Origin: Gracilaria domingensis
Taxonomy: Eukaryota; Rhodophyta; Florideophyceae; Gracilariales; Gracilariaceae
Reading direction: 5' to 3'
NCBI GenBank assembly: GCA_022539475.1
Contig: VCMS01000001.1
Location: 62,001 to 126,000, forward strand
Length of the DNA stretch: 64,000 nucleotides
Below the pieces are notes generated by a model. That model saw only the letters and a program-made list of their open reading frames with translations, was not told where the DNA came from and searched no databases. The position numbers and the translations under genes were made by a program. This document shows positions 39,756 through 50,915 of this stretch, in pieces. Every line of letters starts with the position of its first letter. Position 1 is the first letter of the stretch.

Positions 39756-42612
39756 AGTAACGGGCCGACCGTAGTCAAAGGCAAGCTCGAATGCACTACC
39801 CTGTGCATTGTCATTTGAGACAATTTAAGCGTTCAAGGCATAATGCCTTTCAAGGATACATCTCACTGCCGATCAGAAGATCTTTCGCTAGCCTTGGTGT
39901 TCCTGCTTACATTCTTATGAGTTTTCTTGATGATAACGCTGTCGAGTGTCGCTCAGCTTTCTTGGTTGCATGCAAGCTTCGACGTGGTTCGGAGGTAGAA
40001 GTGAAATTGATGGTTTGATTTGTTTCTTTCTTTCGTAGCATAGACTAAGGTTCCACCGCAGAATTGAGCAGTTGAAATCGCCATACGATATCTGCTGAAA
40101 GTCAAAACTAGTTTTAGAAACAGAATATGTACAGAACCTTTGTGACCCTCTTGAGCAGAGCTCTGTTTAGAAGCTCTGGAGCTCAGACACAGATATCCTG
40201 CGTTCATGCTTCTTAGATTCACCTTTAATCTATAAAGCTGAGATAGAAAAACTCAGGCACATTTTGAGCACCAAGCATTCGTTCTGTTAATACCAAAGGT
40301 ACCGTTGTGCAACAAAGTGGCCAGAATGTTTTAAGTATTCAAAAGCCACAGTTTCGTTCTAAGTTTCATCAGGGAGCAGCGCAATTAAAAGGCACTTCAT
40401 TCAACGACGGTAAGGGAATCGCACGTGCAGGCGAACTGGGGCATGCGGTTCTATTTAAATGTTTCGTCAGCTTGAAGCTACGGCCCACCAAGCGTATTGT
40501 TCCTCCACATAACAGTACGTAAGGAGCGAAACGAGGTTTGCCCTTTGCTCTGTAATTAAGGATATCCTTAGATACCTGCAAGTGCGTCTTGAATCTACTC
40601 GTCGCATCACGATGACATGATGTTTGATGTTACATATCGAATTTACAAAAATACCGCTGACCTCCCTCTCGCGAATCTCTTCCAGCTCTCTGCTTCTCTG
40701 CTGCTGCAGAACGGATTCGCGGGAGGGATGTCATTTTTCAGAAGGGACAACGGATGATGTCCTTCATGAATCATGAAGCCCTCATCGCTTTTGCGGTGAT
40801 AAAAATAAAAGGCCAAATAGTTCAAGTGAGGTCATGTACCCTGTACAGTACCTCAAAATAGACTCATTTGTAGGACAAAAAGGCATCCAGATTATCCTGG
40901 ATAACAGTGCTCATTCATGAATAACGAGCTTACAACAAAGTCCGCCTTGGCAGGGGAAGAATGTTGACTTAAGAATTGTCGTGTGATGGTCTTCTGCATC
41001 AAGCAACATGTCCCTTATGAGAAGTTGCGAAGAGTTCACCTTCTGCTTCTTCAACAAATTAAGCATGAGGCAGAAAAAAGATATTACCATTGATATCACT
41101 GGTATGCATTCAGGCCAGAACGAGAACAAATTACAGGGTAGATCAAAGCACCTTCAGGAATGGAAGAAAGTTAAGTTAAATTCATGCCGTTAGATCAGAA
41201 AAAGGAACGAACTTTCCATCACCTATACCTAAAATGTTGTTCAAAACGGTTTTGGGTGACACGGTAGGTATTTCTAATCTTGAATATCATGAGATCCATA
41301 GTTTGTGCACGCCGACCAGGAGTGCAGAATAATTTTGAGCATCATATCTTGAGGTGTTTGAACCGAAACATATCGAGACATTTATGTCTTCCCGCGCTGC
41401 GCGCTTGCAAAGTATGAAAACAACTGGGCAATCCAGCTCTCTCGTATTCGTCCACTGCAGGATCTAGCTGCTAGTCAGATTATCAGAGAGTGCCTGAGAA
41501 GATACTGACCTTTTCTTTGAGAGAGCGTTTCTTTGACAAGAAACGCTCTATACTACGCCGGAAAAGGCTAGAACACCTAAGAGAGAGAGAGAGAGGTCAG
41601 ATTCTGATGTTATTACTGAAGCGGCTGGCGAATGAGCTCTAGATTCGGAATAGGGATTAACTTCCGTACACTCTACACTCGCCGATGAGTAATTGTCTAC
41701 GGTAGTAATAAACATCGACAGGAACACACATCGTTCACACGAGGGAGCGTTCACGCACTGAATGTGCTGTTCATGCACTACTTAACTCTCACGGCCCGAG
41801 TATGTCTGCTGTTACAAGTCTCTTACAATCTGCTCTGGGACAATCGAATTCTGTATTATAATGTGTTGCATCATCCTGCCAACCATTATCAATCTATATA
41901 CCCCGATAACTAATCTTTAAATTGGTGAAGAAAAGAGGTTACCGATGGTTTCGGACTTTTAAACAGGTTGGCGTTGACGACAATCGTGATCGAATCGTTC
42001 AGCTGGGCTAGTTCGGTTTGGCATTGATTGGAGAAAATTTTGCGGCGAGGAGTATATCTTAAAGAGTAGACGAACAGCTTGTGGCGAGGTATGCAACGGA
42101 GTAGGCGGTTTTGGCATCTAAACAAGCTTATAGCGCCTTCTTTGGCAAGGGAGAGAAAGTGTTGAAGACTCTCGAGATGACAAGAAATGGATGATGGGGT
42201 GAACGAGATCAAATATACCTCAGCACAAAAAATCTAGAAACAACGGGGATTGTGGACCAGAAATGGCTACCGTTTACAGGGCCCGAGGCGGAATGAAGAT
42301 CAACTGCAGGCATTGACCAGAATGACTTCTCAGTGGAAAAGGAAGGCATACCTGCAAATGCTGCAAAATTATTGGCTTGCATCATGCCAATTACTAAGCC
42401 CGAGAGGTGCGAGAAATATCTGTTCATCGCTCGCCACAGCCCTACACCGTTGTACCAAAGGCGAGCAAGAGTTTTTCGTTACCTGCCGCTGAAGCCGACA
42501 TCGAGTTTTGTCTGCACCGCATGGACTGCAAATATTTTTCCAGGTTCCCGATACCGAAACATACGCTTGTCCCCATTCCTCGAAATCTCTCTCAGGGGAG
42601 CTGGATGTAGCC
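39756..42612. other. 2.9-kb intergenic region, no gene seen
   Basis: No convincing coding frame. It holds a GAGAGAGAGAGAGAGA run near 41580 and two inverted repeats: the hairpin at 41522-41549, and an imperfect pair around CCCTCTCGCGAATC near 40663 and GATTCGCGGGAGGG near 40715. Confidence 0.45.
41522..41549. repeat. Perfect 12-bp hairpin with TGAC loop
   Basis: AGAGCGTTTCTT and AAGAAACGCTCT flank a 4-nt loop. No gene is adjacent; the function is unknown. Confidence 0.7.
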
Positions 42613-43668
42613 ATGTCTGCGTCTCGCTCCGGAAGACCGGCCTTTCTGGTGCCGCTTCCCGCATTGCGTCCTCGACTTAACCTGTCTTTTTCGACATCTA
42701 TGTGTGCCGGCGCGACACCGTCCTCTGAGCGTGACCATCGTCAACGAGCCCGTGATTTTCTAACTCAAAGAGCTGTGCAGCAGGTATGTGATCATTCGTT
42801 CAGGGACTCTCGCTTTTTGCGTTTGCGAACACCCACTAACGTTATGTAGACAATGTTCTGCTCTCGAGTTCTTCGCGACGAAACTACTGTGCGATGGCTG
42901 CAGGAGTGGTTTGGTCACCACGGTCTCGATGATTTACACCACTGCGACGCTTTGAAAGTTCCGAGTGAGAAATACTGGGCATCTTTGTTGGCGGCACCCA
43001 CAGAGAACTACGTTATCAAGAAGCCAATTCCTGGTCGCACCAGTCGTCCTAACCCGTATATTAAGAGGCGTTACTTCACATATGAAGTTGAAATTGTGCC
43101 CCGAATGCTGGCCCGCCGGATACTGGCGGCACGGAGACAAATTTCCGAGGAGCTGCGACAAGACATCCCATGTATCCGGAAGGAGAATAATCGCAGCATG
43201 GAGCTCTATCGGTATTCTATAGTTAACCCAACAAAAGTTAATGATTCTCTGAACTTACCATCGAACGGTGATACCAGGGGGAGTCCATATAGACAGGCTA
43301 ACTTTGATCTTGTTAAGAACTATACACTTCTGCTTGGCTTGAAGGACACGATAAACGAATTGGCCGAAGATTTTCGAACAAGAGAGGATGGCGAATGGCT
43401 CCACTCGTTCTTGGAAACAAATAAGGCGGAATTGATTGCTCCATACGCTGGTACTTTTGGCAGAGCTGATCAAATCATCGAGCAATTACTACGAATGACA
43501 CCTTTAATTCGACGCGGAAAGGCGTTGTTCGATCCTGGTTTGTTGGCGGACATGACTCTTGAGAAAAGGGCGCTCTGCGCCGATGAGTGGCTACATGTAA
43601 TGGACGAGGCTTCAGACGAGCACTTGGAACTTGAGAGACAAATCCTCGAACACAACATTCATTCATGA
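42613..43668 (+). CDS. DUF760-like plastid protein, two exons
   Basis: Exon 1 (42613-42783) encodes a Ser/Arg/Pro-rich presequence that looks like a plastid transit peptide, then RQRARDFLTQRAVQQ. The 66-nt intron (42784-42849) has donor GTATGT, branch CTAAC at 42836 and acceptor TAG, in phase 0. Exon 2 resumes with TMFCSRVLRDETTVRWLQEW and continues to 43668, giving 329 residues. The segment with VEIVPRMLARRILAARRQIS, EELRQDIPCIRKEN and an earlier LLAAP fits my memory of DUF760, a plant and cyanobacterial plastid family. The C-terminal half is helical with no motif I know. The gene model is firmer than the family call. Confidence 0.55.
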
Positions 43669-43989
43669 TCATAATTGGGAGCAACAGAGTTTGACTCTTT
43701 GATTCGAAGTTTCCAGATATTTTCAGCGAGCTGCAGATCTTACGATTTCTGTACAATTGTACGATACCTCCGTACTCGTACAGAGTTCGTTCGTTCCTAC
43801 ATACAGAGATTCACAGTAAAGCAACCTCAAACTTACTTGTATTCTTATACATTAACTCGATTGTTTCTTCGCAGCACAACAAGCCATAATTGAAAGCCTC
43901 GTATTATAAGGAGCACGAAGAAAGTCCAGTTCGCAAGAATTAACCCGTTGTCACGGTTTGAAAACTTCGGAAGAACTCGCTACACGTAT
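43669..43989. other. Short intergenic region
   Basis: About 320 bp between the DUF760-like stop and the SDR start. Nothing beyond promoter or UTR sequence is seen. Confidence 0.5.
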
Positions 43990-44775
43990 ATGATAATGTC
44001 TGAAACTTTACCACAACCGTTGAAGTCACCAACAGACCTTAATGGCAAGACTGCACTGGTCACAGGGGGTCATCGGGGAATTGGACGCGACATCAGTATT
44101 TTGCTCGCCCAAGCTGGAGCAGATATTATCATCATTGATCGCAGAGGAGCGGAGGACTCCGATGTCCCAACGATTTGCTCCAATTTGGGAAGAAAGTATT
44201 TTTCCTTCCGTGCCGACATCGCAAATGCGGAAGAGCTCAAAAGAGTAGGTGAGCAAGCTTGCAAGGACGGAATCGACATATTAGTCAACAACGCAGGAAT
44301 GTCTATCGTGAAACCATTTGAAGAGTTGACAGTAGACGATTGGGATACCGTAATGAACGTGAATCTTCGATCTGCGTTTCTCCTTTCTCAGATAGCGGTA
44401 CGAAATGAAAATGGAATGATTGCGCGGAAAGAAGGAGTTATCGTTAACATTAGTTCCGTTTCAACGTTTGTTCCTCTTGAAAACCACACCACCTACGCGT
44501 GTTCAAAAGCTGGTATGAATCAGCTGACAACTCAGATGGCATTGGAGTTAGGAAAACACAATATCCGCGTAAACGGTGTGGCACCAACCGTTGTGTTGAC
44601 AGATATGGGTCGCATAATTTGGGGCGGGGAGAAAGGACAAAAACTGAAATCTCGGATTCCGCTGGGGCGGTTTGTCACGCAAAAAAATGTGGCGAACGTA
44701 GTGCTGTTCCTGGCGAGTGGGCAAAGTGACATGGTGAACGGAGTGACAATGCGGCTTGATGGGGGTCTAGTGTAG
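43990..44775 (+). CDS. Short-chain dehydrogenase/reductase, DCXR (L-xylulose reductase)-like
   Basis: The 261-residue protein is a complete classical SDR: the nucleotide-binding turn TGGHRGIG, the NNAG motif, the catalytic Ser in ISSVS, and YACSK with catalytic Tyr and Lys. After the active site, VNGVAPTVVLTDMG and RIPLGRF match L-xylulose reductase/dicarbonyl reductase (human VNPTVVMTSMG and RIPLGKF). These enzymes use NADPH to reduce L-xylulose and small dicarbonyls. The acidic residue after strand 2 (IIIIDRRG) may instead favour NAD. The start is the first ATG; a second Met lies two codons later. It is a single exon. A polyol dehydrogenase with another sugar substrate is also possible. Confidence 0.85.
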   Translation: MIMSETLPQPLKSPTDLNGKTALVTGGHRGIGRDISILLAQAGADIIIIDRRGAEDSDVPTICSNLGRKYFSFRADIANAEELKRVGEQACKDGIDILVNNAGMSIVKPFEELTVDDWDTVMNVNLRSAFLLSQIAVRNENGMIARKEGVIVNISSVSTFVPLENHTTYACSKAGMNQLTTQMALELGKHNIRVNGVAPTVVLTDMGRIIWGGEKGQKLKSRIPLGRFVTQKNVANVVLFLASGQSDMVNGVTMRLDGGLV

Positions 44776-45566
44776 ATCAGAGCTTATAACGCTCTGGGTG
44801 GACGTTGGAACCTGCGCTGGGATAAGTTTTAGGTAGGCAGATTTGCATGCTGTGCCGGCGGTAGACATTATGCATGGAGGTGGCTTAAATGCAATACCTG
44901 TACAGGGACCGCAAACGAGATTAACGAAGGACGCAATACGGGTGACTAGACCCGCTGAAAACATTCAAGATCTCGAGATGCAGTAAAGTATGATCGCCGT
45001 GGCATTCACCCATTGCATTAGCGCATACGGCCACTTTGAACAACAACTAGAGAAACGGTCTGGCTTGGACAAAACAGTTTCTCATTTGGATGTAGTAGTT
45101 TACCGACTGGATTGGTGGGATACAGCCAGGCCTCCAGACGAGATCTGTTTTAAGCGGAAGTGACGGGCGTTGATCTTTTTAGCAATTGGGTAGTGGAGTT
45201 TCATTCCAGATCAGAAAGACGCAGCAAAGGGTTGATGCACGAAGGCAAAAGTCGCACGAGGGTGGGGCAAAACTCGGGTGCTCAGTAAAAATAGCCGCTG
45301 CGTTCCAACGAATAATCTCGAATTCACGCAGTACCCCGATACGAGTTACCGCTGTAGACATCCAGAGCTGCTCTGCTCGTAGAAGAAGGGGGTATTAGTA
45401 CATGCAGTCAATCCACGAAAGTCAGGATGAACACAGCGCGTTTCAGAGCCTGGGAAGCGTTGCGGGGGGTAGCCAGGTCGGAAGTTGCTGAGCAGAACGT
45501 TGATCAGCGAGGTTTACCCAGGCGCAGTAGGGGAGCCCGCTCAACATTGCATGCGATCAGTCGGGG
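44776..45566. other. Intergenic, no gene seen
   Basis: About 0.8 kb between the SDR stop and the bS21m stop (convergent genes). Frames are short and without motif. Confidence 0.5.
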
Positions 45567-45794
45567 CTAGAAGCCTCGTGCTTTTCTCGCTAGCACGACT
45601 CGGAGGTTGGCGAGAAGCTCGGATCTGTCGTGACGGCGCACAGCCTCGCTTGCTTCTCGGCGTCTGCGGGCTGTGGGCTTCTCGTGGCGCGGCTTCTTGC
45701 CGAGGCGCGATCGCGGACCCGAGAGCAGCTTGATCGCATTGCGGAGCAGCGCGTCCGAATTGCCGGTCCGCGGTGGACGCAGGAGGAAGTTCAT
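45567..45794 (-). CDS. MRPS21: Mitochondrial ribosomal protein bS21m
   Basis: This 75-residue protein begins at ATG 45794 (MNFLLRPPRTGNSDALLRNA) inside a much longer GC-rich open frame whose upstream part is low-complexity and probably untranslated. The core RHEKPTARRRREASEAVRRH aligns with human MRPS21 [20 protein letters not shown], including the Tyr/His-Glu-Lys-Pro turn and the Arg-rich helix. It is preceded by the ALLRNAIKLLSG helix (human AYRTLNRILTMDG) and followed by LLANLRVVLARKARG (human ARKINFLMRKNR). Human MRPS21 has 87 residues. bS21 binds near the 3' end of small-subunit rRNA. A plastid form is less likely because the C-terminal extension follows the mitochondrial pattern. Confidence 0.72.
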   Translation of the reverse strand: MNFLLRPPRTGNSDALLRNAIKLLSGPRSRLGKKPRHEKPTARRRREASEAVRRHDRSELLANLRVVLARKARGF

Positions 45795-48584
45795 GGCGGC
45801 CGCTGCGGTGGGGGTGGCGCGGGGACGCGGCGCGCGAGGACGCAGAGTCGACGGGGGCACGCGCGCAGCGGCGGCCTTGAATGCGGCGCGCCCTGCGGTG
45901 CAGAACGAAAGGCTGCGGTTGGCAGAGAGAGGCTGACAGTGTAAGGGTAAGCCGGTATGCGACAGCGTGGGGCGCCCGAAGCAGGTGCTGTGCTGGATTG
46001 AGGGTGCGCGAAGTGGCGCATGGAAGGTCGGCCCGTGCCGGGCGCATCTGCTACTTGAAGGAGCGTCGTTCCGCGGCGTAGCCTTCTCCCCCCCACCGCC
46101 TCGCACCAACGCAGCGGCAACCCCATGACGTGCAACGCGTGTGGATTTGAACTGACGCCCACCGCCTCTCCCTCCAGCGCCTCTCCTTGTGAGTGTTGCC
46201 GTTTCCGCGCTTGCGCCGTCCCCAAGGAAAAGCAGCCCGACAAGCCCTCCGATTTTGACAGCGCCGCCTGCGTCGGAAGCCGCATCCTCCCTCCCGAGCA
46301 AGCTGTGAAACCCTCGCCGCCGCCCCATGTGACCCACCCCGAGCCGGCCAGCGATGGCACTCCCTCTCGCCCGCCCGCGCCGCAACTGCCCACCAACTCG
46401 CGAGCTGCCATGCGCGCCCTTTACGTCAGAGAGTTGCTTCTGAGTTCGCTGCGCCGCGAATAGCCTATTTGTTCTCACCTCAGCCGTCGGTCTCATGTAT
46501 GTGTCTACGCCCGCCTGAAGCACACCACCGTGAAAAAAGTCCCCATCTTCGCCGCCCATGCTTGGTACCTGTAATTTAGTCTGCACTCTGTGCTTTTTGT
46601 GCGAGGAAGTAGCTGGCTCTGCTTGTAAGCGATAGTGAATACTTTACTTCCAACACCATCGGCTCTGTAACCCGTTATAAAGATAAGATCACTCACAACA
46701 CGAGCTCACGTTTGCTACCTGAAACCGTTTTCTTCGTGCTGTTCGCGATCATGCAAACTTCCGCCGCCCACGAACGCAGGTCAATGCCGCACGGTAACCA
46801 ATCTAATCTATCGTTCACGCTAAAAGGCGCTAACCGTCTCTACTCGTGCGCACAAGCAGCTACTACCCAATCCATGTCTCAACGGGCCATAGTCAGCAAA
46901 AAGCATTGGTTGAGGCTCGCATCTGTTGCTCCAGCCGTCCTTTGTGCTACGCACCCGTCCCGGCCAACCTCCATTTATTACGCGTTCATGCAGGGTACAG
47001 CTCTATCTATCGATACCTTCGACAATGCTCGAGGCCCCCATCGACTTACATCGCGATGGATGGCTAAACCTCTTATTGCCGATTCTCACAGAAATTCTTT
47101 GTCCTTGAACTGATTCTGTCAAACCTTCCTTCACCGTTCGTGTATTCCAAGGTTGCATTCGGAGTGTATTTGATGCATCACGGCAATCGTCAAAAGCCGG
47201 GCGGGTGCCACCATTGCTGTGGACGTGGCTGCTCACTAATGATCAACGATTACTGTGCAGCAAGGACCACAGATTTGCTTCTGCAGTGCGCAGTACACAC
47301 TGTATGCTCCTGTGTACCTTCCCATGAAGCATAATTTGTTTCCGTCCAGGTTATCCTAAGGATACTGCACAGATACCCATCAAAATAGCAAGTTGTTTAC
47401 TTCAAAAAGTTTCATCAAATAATTGCGATGCCTCGTGTTCGAGCCAGAAGTCAAATTGCTCGACGAGAAAAGTCATTACCTGCCATAAGAACCGTCATAT
47501 TTCCCACAGTGTCACTACACAACAAACACCTATACGCTACACTGTACCCGCTACAGTATGCGAGCAACAGCTATTGAGAACCCACTACTTGACGGGTCAC
47601 ACTGTAAGAAGTCGGACGCAGACTTCTAAAGTAGTCCGTGCAAAAACGATTTCAATCACCCCTGGACAGCGAGATTTTGCGAGAATTCGTGAAAATCTCG
47701 AAGGCCAGCAAAGGGCTCTCAGTGCCGCAGCAAATGCTTTTCGCTACTACAGTCGGCACATTCGCGACGGCGCCGCCGTTTTTTCATTCAGCACCCCAAC
47801 GCCTCTCCGCAGCGCGCGCTGCCGATCGCGTTCGCGCGTCGACTGCATCACGTCAAAGCCTTTCTACTGCGCCCCTTGTGGCGCCCGCGCTCACTACCCC
47901 ACCAGTCTCTGGCATCAAGAGCGCCCTCAAGCGCATGCTCGGTTCCAATGCTGAGCCGCTCCCCCGACGACGACGGACTGTAATCTTCGCGATGATAACC
48001 AGCGCAGCTTCGACGCAAGCGCCGGCGACCATCGCGAATCGCCGTTCAACAACAGCGGCGCCACGCGCCAAGCTCACTATCTTCACCGGCCGAGCGCCCG
48101 GACCGCGCCCCGTTCACCCCACCCGCATGTTCGCCGGGCTTCCCCGCCGCAGTGGCCACCTGTACGTGTCAGGGCGCTGTCTCATCTCGCTCTTGCGCGC
48201 CGCATCGCGCAGACTGGGAGCCGCCGCTCGTTCCACCGCACGCGCAGCCTTGCGCGTCGCCGCGCCGCGACAAGCGCGCACGCTGTGCGACGCCCCTGAC
48301 GCGCCACCGCTGCTATCGTCACCCGCCGAGCGCCCGGACCGCGCCACGTCCGCCCCGCCCGCATGTCCGCCGCGCTTTCCCGCCGCAGCCGCCACCTGTA
48401 CGCGTCATGGCGCTGAATCGCCTCGCTCTCGCGCGCCGCATCGCGCCGACTGAGCGCCGCCGCTTGCCTCACCGCGCGCGCAGCCCCGCGCGTCGCCGCG
48501 CTGCGCTGAGCGTGCGCGCTGTGCGACGCCGCTGACGCGCCGCCGCTGTCCAAGCCGCGCGCGCGCTGCGCGTCGCCTGGCGCG
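45795..48584. other. GC-rich region with tandem repeat, no firm gene
   Basis: 45795-46460 is very GC-rich and open in several frames through composition. 46460-47570 is less GC-rich and shows no gene. A frame from ATG 47734 (begins MLFATTVGTFATAPPFF) could encode an Ala/Arg-rich protein but runs into the 236-bp tandem repeat, and I do not call it. Confidence 0.4.
48091..48560. repeat. Two-copy tandem repeat, period about 236 bp
   Basis: The segment starting CGAGCGCCCGGACCGCGCC at 48091 recurs at 48327, and similarity continues through the GCGCGCCGCATCGCG and GTGCGACGCC parts to about 48560. The copies have diverged by substitutions and small indels. It lies directly upstream of the scramblase remnant. 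Confidence 0.7.
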
Positions 48585-48940
48585 CAGCTCGTGCTGTCGC
48601 CGCTGGCGCTCGTCGTCACGGGCTAGTACGAGTGGGGCAACATTCTGCTCGGCTTTGAGCAGGCCGACAAGTACTCTTTCCGCGCCGCGCCGCGCGGCCA
48701 CGTCGTGGGCTACATCGCGAAGGTATGTTGCAGTTGCTTGTTCTCAGCAGTGTCTGTCCGTCGTGCTAACCGTGTGTGTGTGCGTTCGCGCGCAAACAGG
48801 AGGGCTCGTAGGAGAGCATCGTCACCAGAGACGTGCTGCGCACGCGCCGCCCGTTCAAGACCACCGTGTTTGAGGGCGAGCAGAACGTCATCTTTCGCAT
48901 TCGCCGCCCGCTGTACCGAATCGCGTCCGGTCAGGGCTAC
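48585..48940 (+). pseudogene. Phospholipid scramblase (AIM25-like) remnant
   Basis: Two exon pieces encode a recognisable part of the scramblase domain: YEWGNILLGFEQADKYSF and GHVVGYIAK before 48722, then RDVLRTRRPFKTTVFEGEQN and IFRIRRPLY after 48800. A 77-nt intron (48723-48799) with GTATGT donor, CTAACC branch-like element and CAG acceptor still separates them. In-frame TAG codons at 48624 and 48809 interrupt the reading, and the similarity ends soon after RRPLY, so less than half of the domain remains. Live family members lie in membranes (AIM25 in mitochondria) and affect lipid distribution. I read this as a decayed host gene. Sequencing error at two separate codons is a less likely explanation. 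Confidence 0.65.
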
Positions 48941-49253
48941 TACCGCTGTGGCACAGTCGACACTGTTACGTTGATTGGCAAAGAAGCGGGCCCAACCGCT
49001 CTCACACCCGACTCTCCGATCACCCCTCAGCGCCCCACCGTTCCCGCTGTCGCGCCGGTCGCCTCTGCCGCCGCCAAGATAAGTGGAAAGCGTTTGGTTC
49101 TTTACTGGAGTTAACTGGTGGAGCAACAAATATCTGCCATGGCTCAGTAACGTTATGATCACGCTACCGAACTCGTTATTGCTTAGCAACTCCAAAACCT
49201 CTTTGGCCGTCGTTGCCGCCTACAAAACCTGGAGTGCATGGCATCGCTGCTGC
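48941..49253. other. Short intergenic region
   Basis: About 0.3 kb between the scramblase remnant and the RING gene stop. Nothing recognisable. Confidence 0.45.
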
Positions 49254-49778
49254 CTAAAGCGTGTGGTTGTTTTGTAGGCCACCGTCGCCTCGCAATTCCC
49301 TAGCCAATTCTTCAGCTGTAGGAGCTTGCCCCAGGCAAATCTGTTTGGCTCTCTGTCGTTGCCTTGCTTCTAAACGCTTCTTATTTTTCTTCAACCTCTT
49401 CGCAATTCTCTTTTTCTCCACCTCCGATTTCCCATCGGTATCCATTTTCTTGTAGTTGTTTTCGTAATCAACGTAAAACGTGAACTCTTTCTTCTTTAAA
49501 GCCTTTCTGCAGCTCGGACATTTATCACTTTGCTTTTTTGCGTTCAAACGCTGATGCTCAGCGATTTCAAGAATTTGGTCTTCTTCTGAAAGATTAGAAA
49601 CATCTGGAAGGCTGGTTACGTTTCGTTCGTTAACGCTGATCCAATTGGAGATGCAAGAGCTGTGAAACACGTGAGAACAGTTCGTTACCTCCACGAAGCC
49701 TTCCAAATCTTCAAGGCATATCGCACAACATCTTGGATGACTCAAACGCGGCGTACTAGAACCTGCGCTAGCGTTCAT
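49254..49778 (-). CDS. RING-type protein with basic coiled-coil tail
   Basis: From ATG 49778 the product has 174 residues. A RING begins near residue 17: CAICLEDL, then CSHVFHSSCISNW, and the last zinc pair CPSCRKAL. Between SNW and CPSC lie about 40 residues, longer than the usual 10-20, with an acidic stretch (NLSEEDQILE). RING proteins of this C3H2C3 type usually recruit a ubiquitin-conjugating enzyme. The second half is a Lys/Arg-rich helix (EKKRIAKRLKKNKKRLEARQ) that could form a coiled coil or bind nucleic acid. The substrate is unknown. The frame is open upstream of this ATG to a non-ATG codon. Confidence 0.75.
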   Translation of the reverse strand: MNASAGSSTPRLSHPRCCAICLEDLEGFVEVTNCSHVFHSSCISNWISVNERNVTSLPDVSNLSEEDQILEIAEHQRLNAKKQSDKCPSCRKALKKKEFTFYVDYENNYKKMDTDGKSEVEKKRIAKRLKKNKKRLEARQRQRAKQICLGQAPTAEELARELRGDGGLQNNHTL

Positions 49779-50106
49779 TGCGGCAAATGGTCGCTTACCG
49801 AACGCGGATGCGCGCAATGCCCCTTGAAAGAATATGCTTCTGATCTGGGCACTATCTTGAACTCTTAAGCTTTCAGATGTCGAACCATGCGTGGGTCACA
49901 AATTTATTTAATCTGCTACAGATGTGTGTTTGACAAACTGTTCAAAATGATGGCCCCGCATGTCCATATATCAGCAGTTCATAAATGGCATGAGACGTTA
50001 GGTCATGACCTAGGTGCTAAACTACAAGGTCACCCAGCATTTAAGTGTCATCGCCACTCGGTTCAGAGCACAAGCTGGCTCGACCAGCTTGTCCTCCGAA
50101 ATGAGT

Positions 50107-50775
50107 GTGAGCCATCGTCAGACTGCCCGGCTCGTCCGGCAGCCTGGCGATGGTTTACGGAGTTCGTGGTAAAGGTGCAAAAGTGCTGGCTCGCCCAGCA
50201 CTTTTGCACCTCTGCCTCTTTGGGCAGAGCACGGGCTGGCTTGCCCAGCTCGTGCTCGGATATATTTGTGAGCCATCGCCAGACTGCCCGGCTCGTCCAG
50301 CAGCCTGGCGATGCTTCACGGGGTTAGTGGTAAAGGTGCAAAAGTGCTGGCTCGCCCAGCACTTTTGCACCTCTGCCTCTTTGGGCAGAGCACGGGCTGG
50401 CTTGCCCAGCTCGTGCTCTGGTAGGTGTGTGAGCCATCGCCAGACTGCCCGGCTCGTCCGGCAGTGTGGCGATGGCTCTCGGGGTTAGTGGTAAAGGTGT
50501 AAGAGTGCTGGCTCGCCCAGCACTTTTGCACCTCTGCCTCTTTGGGCAGAGCACGGGCTGGCTTGCCCAGCTCGTGCTCTGGTAGGTGTGAGCCATCGCC
50601 AGACTGCCCGGCTCGTCCAGCAGTCTGGCGATGGCGCGCGGGGTTAGTGGCAAAGGTGCAAAAGTGCTGGCTCGCCCGGCACTTTTGCCCCTCTGCCACT
50701 TTGGGCAGAGCACGGGCTGGCTTGTCTAGCTTGTGAGCCATCACCAGACTGCACTGGTTGGCAGTCTGACAGTTG
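50107..50775 (+). repeat. Left array of the 161-bp palindromic repeat
   Basis: Units begin GTGAGCCATCG at 50107, 50268, 50429, 50588 and (shortened) 50733; spacings are 161, 161, 159 and 145. A degenerate unit precedes the array from about 50050. Each unit holds three hairpins: CCATCGCCAG...CTGGCGATGG, then GGTGCAAAAGTGCTGG with its complement, then GAGCACGGGCTGG with its near-complement. Central bases read CTCGT, CTCGC and CTTGC. Confidence 0.9.
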
Positions 50776-50915
50776 CTTCAATGAATGCAGAGAAGAACTA
50801 ATTCTGGCTGCCTCATCAGGATCAGGGTGCCGCTGCCGGTTTACGTTCATCTTATCATATGAACGGGAGAGCAATTGGCCAACGACTCTTGAAATGGACC
50901 TTACGTTCGAACATT

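Noticed and set aside
45795-46586. Upstream extension of the bS21m frame as a 339-residue protein
   Set aside because: The extra part is Gly/Arg/Ala low-complexity caused by GC-rich composition, has no homologue I know, and bS21 proteins are short.
47734-48453. Ala/Arg/Pro-rich frame with a presequence-like start and an RRRTVIF element
   Set aside because: It runs through the tandem repeat, overlaps other open frames and shows no domain; composition alone can explain it.
50000-50013. TAGGTCATGACCTA palindrome left of the first array, as a possible element end
   Set aside because: No partner was found at the right end, so it cannot be tied to the element.
50150-50874. Cys/Trp/Ala-rich frames of up to 142 codons inside the left array, and similar ones in the right array
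   Set aside because: They are repeated with the 161-bp unit on both strands and mirror the palindromes, so they are not genes.
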